Assembly: GCF_014201355.1 (NCBI RefSeq)
Contig: NZ_JACHEG010000004.1
Location: forward strand, 1 to 64,000
Reading direction: 5' to 3'
DNA length: 64,000 nucleotides
Source of the DNA: Aliirhizobium wenxiniae
Lineage (GTDB): Bacteria; Pseudomonadota; Alphaproteobacteria; Rhizobiales; Rhizobiaceae
Position 1 is the stretch's first letter. Each line of letters starts with the position of its first letter. Position numbers and translations under genes: made by a program. Under the pieces are notes generated by a model. The model was not told where the DNA came from and ran no database searches. It saw only the letters and a list, made by a program, of their open reading frames with translations. Positions 42,891 through 51,215 of the stretch are shown in pieces.

Positions 42891-44987
42891 ATGTCGGGCC
42901 AAATCCGCCTTCTCGATAACCGCTGGGATGATGCTTATGCTGCCAAGCTCGATGAGCCGGGCAAGCTGCTTTATCGCTCAAATCTTCTGGGAAGCGACAA
43001 GCGCATCACCAATTACGGCGGCGGCAACACGTCCGCCAAGGTCATGGAAACCGATCCGCTGACCGGCGGGCAGGTCAAGGTCATGTGGGTCAAGGGTTCC
43101 GGCGGCGATGTCGGCACCATCAAGCTTGACGGCTTCTCCACCCTTTATATGGACAAGCTGGAAGCACTCAAAGGCATCTACAAGGGCGTGGAAGACGAAG
43201 ACCGCATGGTCGGTTTCCTGCCGCATTGCACCTTCAACCTCAATCCGCGCGCCGCTTCCATCGATACGCCGCTGCACGGTTTCGTTCCTTTCACCCATGT
43301 CGACCACATGCACCCGGATGCGATCATCGCGATTGCCGCCTCGAAGAATTCGAAGGAACTGACCCAGAAGATTTTCGGCAGCGATATCGGCTGGCTCCCC
43401 TGGCGCCGCCCCGGTTTCCAGCTCGGGCTGGATCTCGAAGCCTTCGTCAAGGCCAACCCGACCGCCAAGGGCGTCGTGCTCGAAAGCCACGGCCTGTTCA
43501 CCTGGGCCGACGATGCCAAGGATTGTTACCTGCTGACGCTCGAGATCATCAACAAGGCGATCGAGTGGTTTGCCAAGGAAACCGAGGGCAAGACCATCTT
43601 CGGTGGTGCCGTCGCAAAAAGCCTCGGCGCAGAAGACCGCCGCGCCATCGCGGCAAAGCTTATGCCGGAAATTCGCGGCCGTATCGGCAAGGTGGAGCGC
43701 AAGCTCGGTCATTTCGATGATCAGGATGCCGTGCTCGAATTCGTCAATTCGAAGAACCTTGCACCGCTGGGCAGCCTCGGCACCTCTTGCCCCGACCATT
43801 TCCTGCGCACGAAAATCCGTCCGCTGATCGTCAATTTCGATCCTTCCAAGCCGGATGCCGATGCCGTGATCGCCGGTCTGGACAAGGCACTGGAAGATTA
43901 CCGGGCCGACTACACCCGTTATTACGAGAGCTGCAAACACGATAACTCGCCCAAAATGCGTGACCCCAACCCGGTCATCTTCCTGGTTCCGGGCGTCGGC
44001 ATGCTGTCTTTCGCCAAGGACAAGGCGACCGCCCGTATCGCCGGCGAGTTTTACGTCAACGCAATCAATGTCATGCGTGGCGCATCGACCGTTTCCGAAT
44101 ATCAGGGCCTGCCGGAGCAAGAAGCCTTCGATATCGAATACTGGCTGCTGGAAGAAGCAAAGCTGCAGCGCATGCCGAAGCCGAAAAGCCTGGCAGGGCA
44201 GGTCGCTTTCGTCACCGGCGGCGCCGGCGGTATCGGTCGCGCCACCGCAACTCGCCTGATCGGCGAGGGCGCCTGCGTGGTTCTGGCGGATATCGACCAG
44301 AACGCACTTACCGAAACGGAGGCCGATTTTGCCAAGCGCTTCGGTGCCGATGCCGTGCGTGGCGTAAAGCTCGATGTGACCGATGAAAATGCGGTCGCGA
44401 ATGCTTTCATCGAAGCATCCGTCGAATTCGGCGGCGTCGATATTCTCGTCTCCAATGCCGGTATCGCCTCTTCGGCACCGGTGGAAGACACCACGCTTGC
44501 GATGTGGAACAAGAATATCGACATTCTTGCCACCGGCTATTTCCTCGTCTCCCGCGAAGCCTTCCGCCTGTTCCGTCGACAGAAAATCGGCGGCAATGTC
44601 GTCTTCGTCGCCTCCAAGAACGGCCTTGCCTCGTCGCCCAACGCGTCTGCCTATTGCACCGCCAAGGCTGCCGAAATCCATCTCGCCCGTTGCCTGGCGC
44701 TCGAAGGGGCCGATGCCGGCATCCGCGTCAACACCGTCAACCCGGATGCCGTCCTTCGTGGCTCGAAAATCTGGAGCGGCGAGTGGCGTGAACAGCGCGC
44801 ATCGTCTTCCAAGATCGACGTGACCGAGCTGGAGGAACATTACCGCAAGCGTTCGATGCTGAAACTCAACGTCTTCCCGGAAGACATCGCCGAAGCGATC
44901 TACTTCCTCGCCTCGGACCTCTCGGCCAAATCCACCGGCAACATCATCAATGTCGATGCCGGCAACGCCCAGAGCTTTACGCGCTAA
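42891..44987 (+). CDS. rhaD: Bifunctional rhamnulose-1-phosphate aldolase / short-chain dehydrogenase
   Basis: 698 residues in two domains. Residues ~1-420 are a class II aldolase domain (ITNYGGGNTSAKVME, VKGSGGDVGTI, PLHGFVPFTHVDHMHPDA with the zinc His pair, VLESHGLFTW). Residues ~435-695 are an SDR: nucleotide motif VTGGAGGIGRATA, SNAGIASS and the catalytic pair in SAYCTAKAAE. The enzyme splits L-rhamnulose-1-phosphate into DHAP and L-lactaldehyde and oxidises the lactaldehyde. GGGAGGA precedes the ATG. First gene of the rhaDI transcript. Confidence 0.95.
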   Translation: MSGQIRLLDNRWDDAYAAKLDEPGKLLYRSNLLGSDKRITNYGGGNTSAKVMETDPLTGGQVKVMWVKGSGGDVGTIKLDGFSTLYMDKLEALKGIYKGVEDEDRMVGFLPHCTFNLNPRAASIDTPLHGFVPFTHVDHMHPDAIIAIAASKNSKELTQKIFGSDIGWLPWRRPGFQLGLDLEAFVKANPTAKGVVLESHGLFTWADDAKDCYLLTLEIINKAIEWFAKETEGKTIFGGAVAKSLGAEDRRAIAAKLMPEIRGRIGKVERKLGHFDDQDAVLEFVNSKNLAPLGSLGTSCPDHFLRTKIRPLIVNFDPSKPDADAVIAGLDKALEDYRADYTRYYESCKHDNSPKMRDPNPVIFLVPGVGMLSFAKDKATARIAGEFYVNAINVMRGASTVSEYQGLPEQEAFDIEYWLLEEAKLQRMPKPKSLAGQVAFVTGGAGGIGRATATRLIGEGACVVLADIDQNALTETEADFAKRFGADAVRGVKLDVTDENAVANAFIEASVEFGGVDILVSNAGIASSAPVEDTTLAMWNKNIDILATGYFLVSREAFRLFRRQKIGGNVVFVASKNGLASSPNASAYCTAKAAEIHLARCLALEGADAGIRVNTVNPDAVLRGSKIWSGEWREQRASSSKIDVTELEEHYRKRSMLKLNVFPEDIAEAIYFLASDLSAKSTGNIINVDAGNAQSFTR

Positions 44988-44996
44988 AAACATCTG

Positions 44997-45032
44997 CCTG
45001 CCATCGGGAAATCCTATCCCGGTGGCGGGTTT
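44997..45032. terminator. Hairpin between rhaD and the YqaE gene
   Basis: A 13-bp stem with two G-T/mismatch positions: CCTGCCATCGGGA and TCCCGGTGGCGGG around AATCCTA, then TTT. It lies nine bases after the rhaD stop and just after the stop of the opposing YqaE gene, so it can serve both directions. Confidence 0.65.
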
Positions 45033-45035
45033 GCG

Positions 45036-45194
45036 CTACTTGCGCAGGATCACCCAGATTGCATGGATGATACCGGGAACGTAACCGCATAAGGTCAGCA
45101 GAATATTCAGCCAGAAATGCAGGCCGATGCCGACCTGCAGGAACACGCCCACAGGCGGCAGGATGATGGCGAGAAGGATGCGAATGACGTCCAT
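45036..45194 (-). CDS. YqaE/Pmp3-family small membrane protein
   Basis: 52 residues from the ATG at 45194 (GAGGG upstream). Two membrane helices with the family core LLAIILPPVGVFLQVGIG and FWLNILLTLCGYVPGIIHAIWVI. These proteolipids are linked to membrane potential and salt/cold stress in bacteria, plants and fungi. It is encoded on the opposite strand between rhaD and rhaI, breaking the usual rhaDI adjacency. Confidence 0.9.
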   Translation of the reverse strand: MDVIRILLAIILPPVGVFLQVGIGLHFWLNILLTLCGYVPGIIHAIWVILRK

Positions 45195-45270
45195 AAAACC
45201 CTCGTCTTTGAAATAATTGCACACGATAACGCAGGCAAAGCCAGTTCGTTCGCTTGGCCGAGGAGGAAAA

Positions 45271-46563
45271 ATGACGGATCAGATGATTTCCGCCGATGTG
45301 ATCGGCGAACACAATAAAAACAACGAGGTAGCGCTTGCCTCCGATTATGCAGCGCTTGGCGAAAACCTCTCCCGTCGCGGCATCGATATCGAAGCGATCA
45401 CCCAGAAGGTCTCGGAATTTTTCGTCGCCGTCCCCTCCTGGGGTGTCGGTACTGGCGGCACCCGTTTTGCCCGTTTCCCGGGACAGGGCGAACCCCGCGG
45501 TATCTTCGACAAGCTGGAAGACTGCTCCGTTATCAATGAGTTGACCCGCGCGACACCGACCGTTTCGCTGCATATCCCGTGGGACAAGACGGACCCGAAA
45601 GAGCTGAAGGCCAAGGGAAACTCGCTTGGCCTCGGCTTCGACGCGATGAATTCCAACACCTTTTCCGATGCCCCCGGCCAAGCCCATTCCTACAAATACG
45701 GTTCGCTCAGCCATACCGATGCGGCCACCCGCGCACAGGCCGTCGAGCACAATATCGAATGTATCGAGATCGGTAACGCCATCGGCTCCAAGGCTTTAAC
45801 CGTCTGGATCGGCGACGGTTCCAACTTCCCCGGCCAGGCGAACTTTACCCGCCAGTTCGAACGTTACCTTTCCTCGATGGCGGATATCTACAAGGCGCTG
45901 CCGGATGACTGGCGGCTGTTCTCCGAACACAAGATGTACGAACCGGCCTTCTATTCCACCGTCGTACAGGATTGGGGCAGCAATCTTCTGATTGCCCAGA
46001 CGCTCGGCGAAAAGGCTTTCTGCCTGGTCGATCTCGGCCACCATGCGCCCAATACCAATATCGAGATGATCGTCGCCCGGCTGATCCAGTTCGGAAAGCT
46101 CGGTGGTTTCCACTTCAACGATTCCAAATATGGCGACGACGACCTCGATGCCGGTTCGATCGAGCCTTACCGTCTCTTCCTCGTCTTCAACGAGCTGGTC
46201 GATGCCGAAGCTCGTGGGGTCAAGGGTTTCCACCCGGCACACATGATCGACCAGTCTCATAACGTGACGGACCCGATCGAAAGCCTGATCTCCAGCGCCA
46301 ACGAGATCCGCCGCGCCTATGCTCAAGCCCTGATCGTCGACCGCAATGCGCTGGACGGTTATCAGCAGGATAACGATGCCCTGATGGCAACCGATACTCT
46401 GAAGCGCGCCTATCGCACCGATGTCGAGCCGATCCTCGCCGAAGCCCGTCGCCGCGCTGGCGGTGCCATCGATCCGATCGCTGCCTATCGTCAAAGCGGT
46501 TACCGCAAGAAGGTCGCCGCTGAACGCCCGGCCGTTGTCGGTGGCAGCGGTGGAATTGTCTGA
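45271..46563 (+). CDS. rhaI: L-rhamnose isomerase (rhizobial type)
   Basis: 430 residues from the ATG at 45271, with GAGGAGG upstream. Xylose-isomerase-like barrel: FVAVPSWGVGTGGTRFARFPG, FSEHKMYEPAFYSTVVQDWGS with the metal Glu, LVDLGHHAPNTNIE, GGFHFNDSKYGDDDLDAGS and NELVDAE. It converts L-rhamnose to L-rhamnulose. Because a convergent gene and a hairpin separate it from rhaD by 283 bases, it may need its own promoter upstream of 45271. Confidence 0.94.
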   Translation: MTDQMISADVIGEHNKNNEVALASDYAALGENLSRRGIDIEAITQKVSEFFVAVPSWGVGTGGTRFARFPGQGEPRGIFDKLEDCSVINELTRATPTVSLHIPWDKTDPKELKAKGNSLGLGFDAMNSNTFSDAPGQAHSYKYGSLSHTDAATRAQAVEHNIECIEIGNAIGSKALTVWIGDGSNFPGQANFTRQFERYLSSMADIYKALPDDWRLFSEHKMYEPAFYSTVVQDWGSNLLIAQTLGEKAFCLVDLGHHAPNTNIEMIVARLIQFGKLGGFHFNDSKYGDDDLDAGSIEPYRLFLVFNELVDAEARGVKGFHPAHMIDQSHNVTDPIESLISSANEIRRAYAQALIVDRNALDGYQQDNDALMATDTLKRAYRTDVEPILAEARRRAGGAIDPIAAYRQSGYRKKVAAERPAVVGGSGGIV

Positions 46564-46582
46564 TAATTCGAAACCCGGTTGA

Positions 46583-46615
46583 GGCCGTTCTTACGAAAGT
46601 AGGAGCGGCCTTTTT
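46583..46615 (+). terminator. Rho-independent terminator of rhaI
   Basis: GGCCGTTC pairs with GAGCGGCC (one G-T pair) around a 12-base loop, followed by T5; 20 bases after the stop. Confidence 0.85.
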
Positions 46616-46784
46616 CTTGATCTCAGCTTTCTCGTCCAAACCGTTCCAGTCGGTTCCAACATGCCGTTTCGTCGCTAAAACCGAGCTGTCTGCAGGATTA
46701 CTCCCACTGGCTAGCCTGATCATAGGTCAAAGAAACTCCCTCATTCCCGCTTATCTAACGGAAATGTTTGAAGAAAATAGGCAT

Positions 46785-46800
46785 TTTGACTGCCGTCAAC
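46785..46800. other. parS-like palindrome downstream of repC
   Basis: TTTGACTGCCGTCAAC fits GTTnnCnGCnGnnAAC except for its first base. It lies 15 bases past the repC stop, a usual location for the centromere of repABC replicons. Confidence 0.6.
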
Positions 46801-46815
46801 GACGGGTTTGCGCGG

Positions 46816-48033
46816 TTATCCCGTTCGTTTCAGTCCCTCACTGGCATTGGCCCGCATGAGAGCCATCAGCATCGGCCCAAGCGAGAACTCGGCACGTCCA
46901 GCCCTTGCCGTCAGGTCTCGCAGATAACCACCGGCTGAGTTGATATGTCCTGCCCGTTCGAGAATGCAGGCTAGCGCCACGGCGGCATTTTCCTGTCCCA
47001 TCACCTCGCAGGCTTGTTGATAGGCGGACGGGCTAACCCCCAGCATGGAGCGGACCAGAACGGCTGTCCCGATGAAATCACGCCAATTGCCGATCTGGCC
47101 GCCGCTGGCATAATCCAGCATTTGCGGGCAGGCCCGCAGCACCATGCTCAACGGGAAGGTTCTTGGCGTCTCGTGCTGCTTCAGCTTGGTTGGCTCGGAT
47201 TTCGCTTCAAGCTCCTTTTCAGAGCCATGTTCAAGTTCATAGATGGATTCGGAATCTGAATTCTGTATGTGGCATCCATTCTGGATGTCATTGGTGTCCG
47301 GATTTTCCGTTTTTATCTGCATTTCCAAACGATTGACGATTTCCTGGCGCAAGACCTCCAGATCGGCGAGTACGGATTCGACGATGAACCGGTTTAGAGA
47401 ACGGGGCAGCCGGGCGATCAGGGAGGCATAAAGCTCTTCCATCATCTGCCAGTCGCCTTGGACGCCATCTTCGACAGCGGCGGTCAGAAGTTTGCGGATG
47501 TCACGGCGGCAAAGGGTCAAGGCTTCCTTGGCACGCTTGAAACGGATCTTTTCGGCAGCGACCTGTTGCGCAAGTCCGGCAAGCTCGGCGGCGCGCAGCA
47601 TCAGCGGCTGAAGGTCGAAACCGAAAGCTTCCTCAATCTGGCCGCCATGTCCGCGATGGGCATAACGCTTGCCGTTCGGGCTGTCCCGGCGATGGATGAG
47701 ACCGGCTTCGACCAGGGCAGCGAGATGACGGCGCAGGGTCGTTCCGGTTATGCCATGGGCACGGACCGAAAGCTGGGCATTCGACGGAAAAACGACAAGC
47801 CTGTCGCCGGCGGCAAATTCATTCTTCGGATGGAAGGTCAGGAGCGCATCGAGAACCGCAAGCGCACGGTCATGCAGACCGAGCAACTGACGCGCTTCGG
47901 AAATGTCGCGGAACACTTTCCATTTTTCGACAGGACGCTTCATCCGGTCGTCGGACGATTGAAGCTGGCCTTTTACCAAGGCAAGCGTCATCGGCCGCCG
48001 CCCGAAAGGCGTCGTCACAAGTCCAGTTCGCAT
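46816..48033 (-). CDS. repC: Replication initiator RepC
   Basis: 405 residues. The N-terminus VTTPFGRRPMTLALVKGQ and WKVFRDISEARQLLGLHDRALAVLDALL (read in pieces) are hallmarks of RepC; the winged-helix region follows (FPSNAQLSVRAHGITGTTLRRHLAALVEAGLI). The C-terminal domain has YLRDLTARAGRAEFSLGPMLMALM. AGGTGAAG precedes the ATG. RepC is the only protein needed for initiation and binds an origin inside its own coding sequence. Expression is limited by the ctRNA in the repB-repC gap. Confidence 0.96.
   Translation of the reverse strand: MRTGLVTTPFGRRPMTLALVKGQLQSSDDRMKRPVEKWKVFRDISEARQLLGLHDRALAVLDALLTFHPKNEFAAGDRLVVFPSNAQLSVRAHGITGTTLRRHLAALVEAGLIHRRDSPNGKRYAHRGHGGQIEEAFGFDLQPLMLRAAELAGLAQQVAAEKIRFKRAKEALTLCRRDIRKLLTAAVEDGVQGDWQMMEELYASLIARLPRSLNRFIVESVLADLEVLRQEIVNRLEMQIKTENPDTNDIQNGCHIQNSDSESIYELEHGSEKELEAKSEPTKLKQHETPRTFPLSMVLRACPQMLDYASGGQIGNWRDFIGTAVLVRSMLGVSPSAYQQACEVMGQENAAVALACILERAGHINSAGGYLRDLTARAGRAEFSLGPMLMALMRANASEGLKRTG
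47221..47340. other. Putative replication origin (AT-rich segment inside repC)
   Basis: The stretch is visibly richer in A/T than the rest of repC and holds short palindromes such as CATCCATTCTGGATG and GAATCTGAATTC. In repABC replicons oriV lies in an AT-rich part of repC; placement is by analogy. Confidence 0.5.
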
Positions 48034-48094
48034 CTTTCACTTCACCTTTCTTCAGGCAAAAGAAAGCCGCTCACCAAAACGGTGCCAAAAACTC

Positions 48095-48123
48095 TTGACT
48101 GTGATTCGTGGAAATGCGATTCT
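48095..48123 (+). promoter_or_regulatory. Promoter of the antisense ctRNA
   Basis: TTGACT (-35, 48095-48100) and GATTCT (-10, 48118-48123) with 17-base spacing, pointing opposite to repABC, just upstream of the terminator-ended antisense RNA. Confidence 0.55.
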
Positions 48124-48127
48124 GCAG

Positions 48128-48179
48128 GTGCTTAATCAGAGAGAAGCTTCCACGACGGAAACGTTTTGGGGGCTTTTTT
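48128..48179 (+). ncRNA. Small antisense RNA (ctRNA, incA-type) in the repB-repC gap
   Basis: About 50 nt on the plus strand, opposite to repABC. It ends in a stem with wobble pairs (GCTTCCACGAC against GTTTTGGGGGC, 48146-48173) followed by T6, an intrinsic terminator. All studied repABC units carry such a counter-transcript, which blocks repC translation and sets copy number and incompatibility. The 5' end is estimated from the promoter. Confidence 0.8.
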
Positions 48180-48193
48180 CTTTTGGTCGGTTC

Positions 48194-49174
48194 CTATTCC
48201 TTCATCAGACGACGATATTCAGCATAAAGATCGTCGAGGCTGTCGGCGATAAATTCGCCAAAACCCACGGCATCCTTTGCCTTCAATGCCAATGTGTAGT
48301 TCTTGCCGTCGTTGCGGATTTCGGCCGAAACCGCCCGCGCAACGCCTTTATCCTTCGGCACCCATTTCGACTTCTGCGGAGGCCGTGCATAACCCGAGGT
48401 CTTCTTGCGGGTCAGGGCATCAACGATGAAGGCGAAACGGGCGTCTCCGTTCAAACCGTCAAGATCGGTCGCGGCCAGGACTTCGCGCAGTTTCGCGAGA
48501 TTGGCCGGACGTTCCAGAAGCAGCTTGAGTTCATACCAGCGGTCGCGACCCGGCAGCTTGGCGCCGCCGATAGCGTCCAGAATGTCGCGGGGCATGTTGG
48601 CAACCGACATCATCTTGGAGAGCGTCGCCTTATCCACAGATAAGGCGGTCATCACAATCGTGCTGTCATTGTCGTAGTGTAACTCTGAAAGCCGACGAGC
48701 AAAGGTTGCCTTTTCGATGAACGAAAGATCGGCACGAGCGGAATTTTCCTGCCCCTGGGCAATGACGTGTTCGCGGTCGGAGATCGGCTTGACGACTGCA
48801 CGGACATTACGGCCGAGCACGGTTGCGGCCTTCAGCCGTCGGTGGCCGAAAACCACCATATAGCGGCTGTCGTGATGCGGGTGAGGGCGCACAAGGATAG
48901 GGCTCGTCTGGCCGTGTTCACGGATGGCCGCGACAAGATCCTCGAACGCCTGCGGATCTTCCTCCAGACGGTCCCGAATGAAGGATTCCTCGATCGTCTT
49001 GGGCGAAAGCTCGACGACGGTTTCGCCTTCCAGCATCTTGTCGGCACGTTCGGCCAGCTCGTCGATCGTCGACATGATCGTACGGGACGCGCCTTTGACG
49101 GTGTAGTCGAGCGCCACGCCGTTATCCGGCCGGTCCTCGTTCATCACATTGGCAAACGGGTTCTTGCGCGCCAT
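48194..49174 (-). CDS. repB: Partition protein RepB (ParB family)
   Basis: 326 residues from the ATG at 49174, with GGGAG upstream; the ATG shares one base with the repA stop (TGATG). ParB features: IREHGQTSPILVRPHPH, FGHRRLKAATVLG and AQGQENSARADLSFIEKATFA; then the helix-turn-helix MTALSVDKATLSKMMSVANM and the RepB C-terminal domain. It binds parS (candidates at 46785 and 35411) and works with RepA in segregation. Confidence 0.96.
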   Translation of the reverse strand: MARKNPFANVMNEDRPDNGVALDYTVKGASRTIMSTIDELAERADKMLEGETVVELSPKTIEESFIRDRLEEDPQAFEDLVAAIREHGQTSPILVRPHPHHDSRYMVVFGHRRLKAATVLGRNVRAVVKPISDREHVIAQGQENSARADLSFIEKATFARRLSELHYDNDSTIVMTALSVDKATLSKMMSVANMPRDILDAIGGAKLPGRDRWYELKLLLERPANLAKLREVLAATDLDGLNGDARFAFIVDALTRKKTSGYARPPQKSKWVPKDKGVARAVSAEIRNDGKNYTLALKAKDAVGFGEFIADSLDDLYAEYRRLMKE

Positions 49175-50370
49175 CACATTCTCCCCCAGGCACGATGGAT
49201 CAGTCCCTGAATCTCGAAATTGACGCTGTCCATACAATCGATGGCGCGGTCATAGGTTTCGCGGGTGAAATTCGCGCGCTCGACTTCATAGAGCGTCTGC
49301 TTGGTCAGACCGGCATCGGAGATCGCCGTCGACTTCACCATTGGATTTTTGAGAATTTCCTCAGCCAACATGGACTGCATGAAGCCGAGCATCTGAGCCT
49401 GCGGTATATCGGTCGGCTCATATCTGGTAATCAGATACCGCAACCAGTCCATCTCGACATTGGCGCCGGCACGCTTGATCGTCTTGATGATATTGCCGAG
49501 CATCAGCAGGAACTGGCTCATCGACATCAAATCGAGCATCTGCGGATGGACGGTGATCAGCACCGAGGTCGCTGCCGTCAAGGCGGTCAGTGTCAGGTAA
49601 CCGAGCTGCGGCGGGCAGTCGACGATCACCACGTCATAGCGGTCCTCGACCTGCTGCAGCGCCTTGCCGAGCCGGGTGAAGAAACGCTTGCCCTCGCTGG
49701 AAGTCTGCATCGCCAGCGGGGTGTCGTATTCGTATTCCTGCAGTTCCAGATTGGCCGGAATGATGTCCAGATCCGGAAAATTGGTCTGCTGGATAATATC
49801 GGCAATCGGCCTCTTCTCGTCGTCATAACGGATCGCGTCATAGACGGAGGGGTTCTTGTCCAGTTCCGGCTGAAAACCGTGAAGTGCCGAAAGCGAGGCC
49901 TGCGGGTCGAGGTCGATGGCAAGTACGCGATGGCCGGTCAGCGCCAGATGCTGGGCAAGATGGGCCGTCGTTGTCGTCTTGCCGGAACCGCCCTTGAAGT
50001 TGACGACAGCGATCACCTGCAACTTGTCGCCATCCTTGCGATGCGGGACGTATTTCTTGGCGTCGGACTTGCCGGTCTTGTCGAGGAAGAAGCGCAGTTC
50101 GCGCATCTGCTCACCGGTGTAAAAACGGCGGCCGCCCGTCGAGGTCTTTGGGGTCGGGCCCTTTCCTTCGAGATGTAGGCGCTTCAGATTGTTGGGGCTG
50201 ACACCGAGATAATGTGCCACTTCCGCCATGGAGAACAGACGCAACGTTTTTCTTGCATTCGGTGGAAACTTTTCCATCCTCAGCTGATCGAGGCGACGCG
50301 AGATCTCTGCACCCTGCAGCAGGATCTTTTCGTCAAACTCGAAAGACGGCAATTTCGAATGCGCGTTCAT
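49174..50370 (-). CDS. repA: Partition ATPase RepA (ParA family)
   Basis: 398 residues from the ATG at 50370 (a TTG at 50400 is an in-frame alternative). N-terminal MerR-like DNA-binding part LFSMAEVAHYLGVSPNNLKRLH; then the deviant Walker A KGGSGKTTTTAHLAQH, DLDPQASLSALHG and VVIVDCPPQLGYLTLTALTAA. RepA represses the operon and drives plasmid segregation with RepB. Confidence 0.96.
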   Translation of the reverse strand: MNAHSKLPSFEFDEKILLQGAEISRRLDQLRMEKFPPNARKTLRLFSMAEVAHYLGVSPNNLKRLHLEGKGPTPKTSTGGRRFYTGEQMRELRFFLDKTGKSDAKKYVPHRKDGDKLQVIAVVNFKGGSGKTTTTAHLAQHLALTGHRVLAIDLDPQASLSALHGFQPELDKNPSVYDAIRYDDEKRPIADIIQQTNFPDLDIIPANLELQEYEYDTPLAMQTSSEGKRFFTRLGKALQQVEDRYDVVIVDCPPQLGYLTLTALTAATSVLITVHPQMLDLMSMSQFLLMLGNIIKTIKRAGANVEMDWLRYLITRYEPTDIPQAQMLGFMQSMLAEEILKNPMVKSTAISDAGLTKQTLYEVERANFTRETYDRAIDCMDSVNFEIQGLIHRAWGRM

Positions 50371-50846
50371 ATAGGGAACCGTTCTGGCGATAAAACTCAA
50401 GTTTCAGGGAAACTGCCGCCAGTATCCGCCTTTCTCGAAGGCTTACAAGGAATTTCTAGTAAACCGACCCTTAATCCAACAGAATCCAATTCCGTGAAAA
50501 TTTCGCTATCTATCTGATAATACTTGGTTTTCAAGCTTATCAGGAACCGATGCCGATGTCGAACACCCTCGCCGGCATCAGCAAGGCTGGTGGCAAAACG
50601 GCGGGTTTTTGTCTCCGGAAAGTGAGAATCAGTATCAGCGGAACGAGAGTGAGTCGTACCGGCTGGCTTGCGCGCGTTCACGCGCCAGTGGAGGTGAAAT
50701 AATCGGATTGAACGATGCCCGAGGAACGCGCGCGGCAATCTCAGGCTTCCGCGTAATCAGCGACCGGGCGATCAAATGCCGCAGACGAAATTGATGGAAT
50801 ACATCTCCAGAGAGCCTTTGGACAGTTGCCAAATTCGGATCCTTCT
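50371..50846. other. repA upstream region
   Basis: About 480 bases with no supported gene. It should contain the repABC promoter(s) on the minus strand; a direct TTGGATT repeat (near 50475-50495 on the minus strand) and AT-rich tracts around 50510-50540 are the visible features. No clear tRNA or small RNA. Confidence 0.4.
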
Positions 50847-50863
50847 TTTAGAATCATTCTAAG
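50847..50863. promoter_or_regulatory. Irr/ICE-type iron box
   Basis: TTTAGAATCATTCTAAG contains the perfect dyad TTAGAAT-C-ATTCTAA. It matches the alpha-proteobacterial Irr-binding motif (TTTAGAA-N3-TTCTAAA) at all but the last position. It lies 57 bases upstream of the ATG of the four-cysteine protein, i.e. over its promoter. Confidence 0.65.
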
Positions 50864-50919
50864 ATTTATGAGTATGGGTCTCAGGTTTTGAGCCCAACAT
50901 TTGAAGAAGGAGAGCTACC

Positions 50920-51120
50920 ATGTCTAAAGAAAATTCCTGCAAGGCCTGCTCGTTTTATGAAGATCACGTTGTAAACGCCGGTTCGGCTCCGGCAGATGCC
51001 GGTCTCTGTCGCGTCAACCCGCCGGTCACGCAGCCGGCGGCCGATTCCCGTGGCTTCTGGCCAGTGGTTTCCGCCAACGACTGGTGCGGCCAGTTCGACG
51101 GCGACGCCAAGGCTGCTTGA
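50920..51120 (+). CDS. Small four-cysteine protein, possible Fe-S (HiPIP-like) protein
   Basis: 66 residues with no signal peptide or helix; GAAGGAGAG ribosome site. Cysteines at 8, 11, 30 and 56 in the pattern C-x2-C-x-FY, then GLC and NDWCGQF. Spacing and the FY/WC context recall high-potential iron-sulfur proteins, though those are usually exported. Similar short proteins are widespread but uncharacterised in Rhizobiaceae, as far as I recall. The iron box upstream suggests that the gene is shut down when iron is scarce, as expected for an iron-using protein. Cluster binding is inference. Confidence 0.75.
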   Translation: MSKENSCKACSFYEDHVVNAGSAPADAGLCRVNPPVTQPAADSRGFWPVVSANDWCGQFDGDAKAA

Positions 51121-51144
51121 TAGCGCCAGGTCATCGAAAATAAG

Positions 51145-51175
51145 AAAGGGCGGCCTTGGGGCCGCCCTTTTCTTT
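51145..51175 (+). terminator. Rho-independent terminator
   Basis: AAAGGGCGGCC, loop TTGG, GGCCGCCCTTT, then TCTTTTT; 24 bases after the stop of the four-cysteine protein gene. Confidence 0.9.
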
Positions 51176-51215
51176 TTGAGGTCAGGAAACGTTCCCTCCA
51201 GCCGAGCGTTCAGCG

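Noticed and set aside
42978..44993. 671-codon open frame antisense to rhaD
   Set aside because: It is the mirror frame of a GC-rich gene; its product has no domain resemblance, while rhaD on the other strand has full aldolase and SDR motifs.
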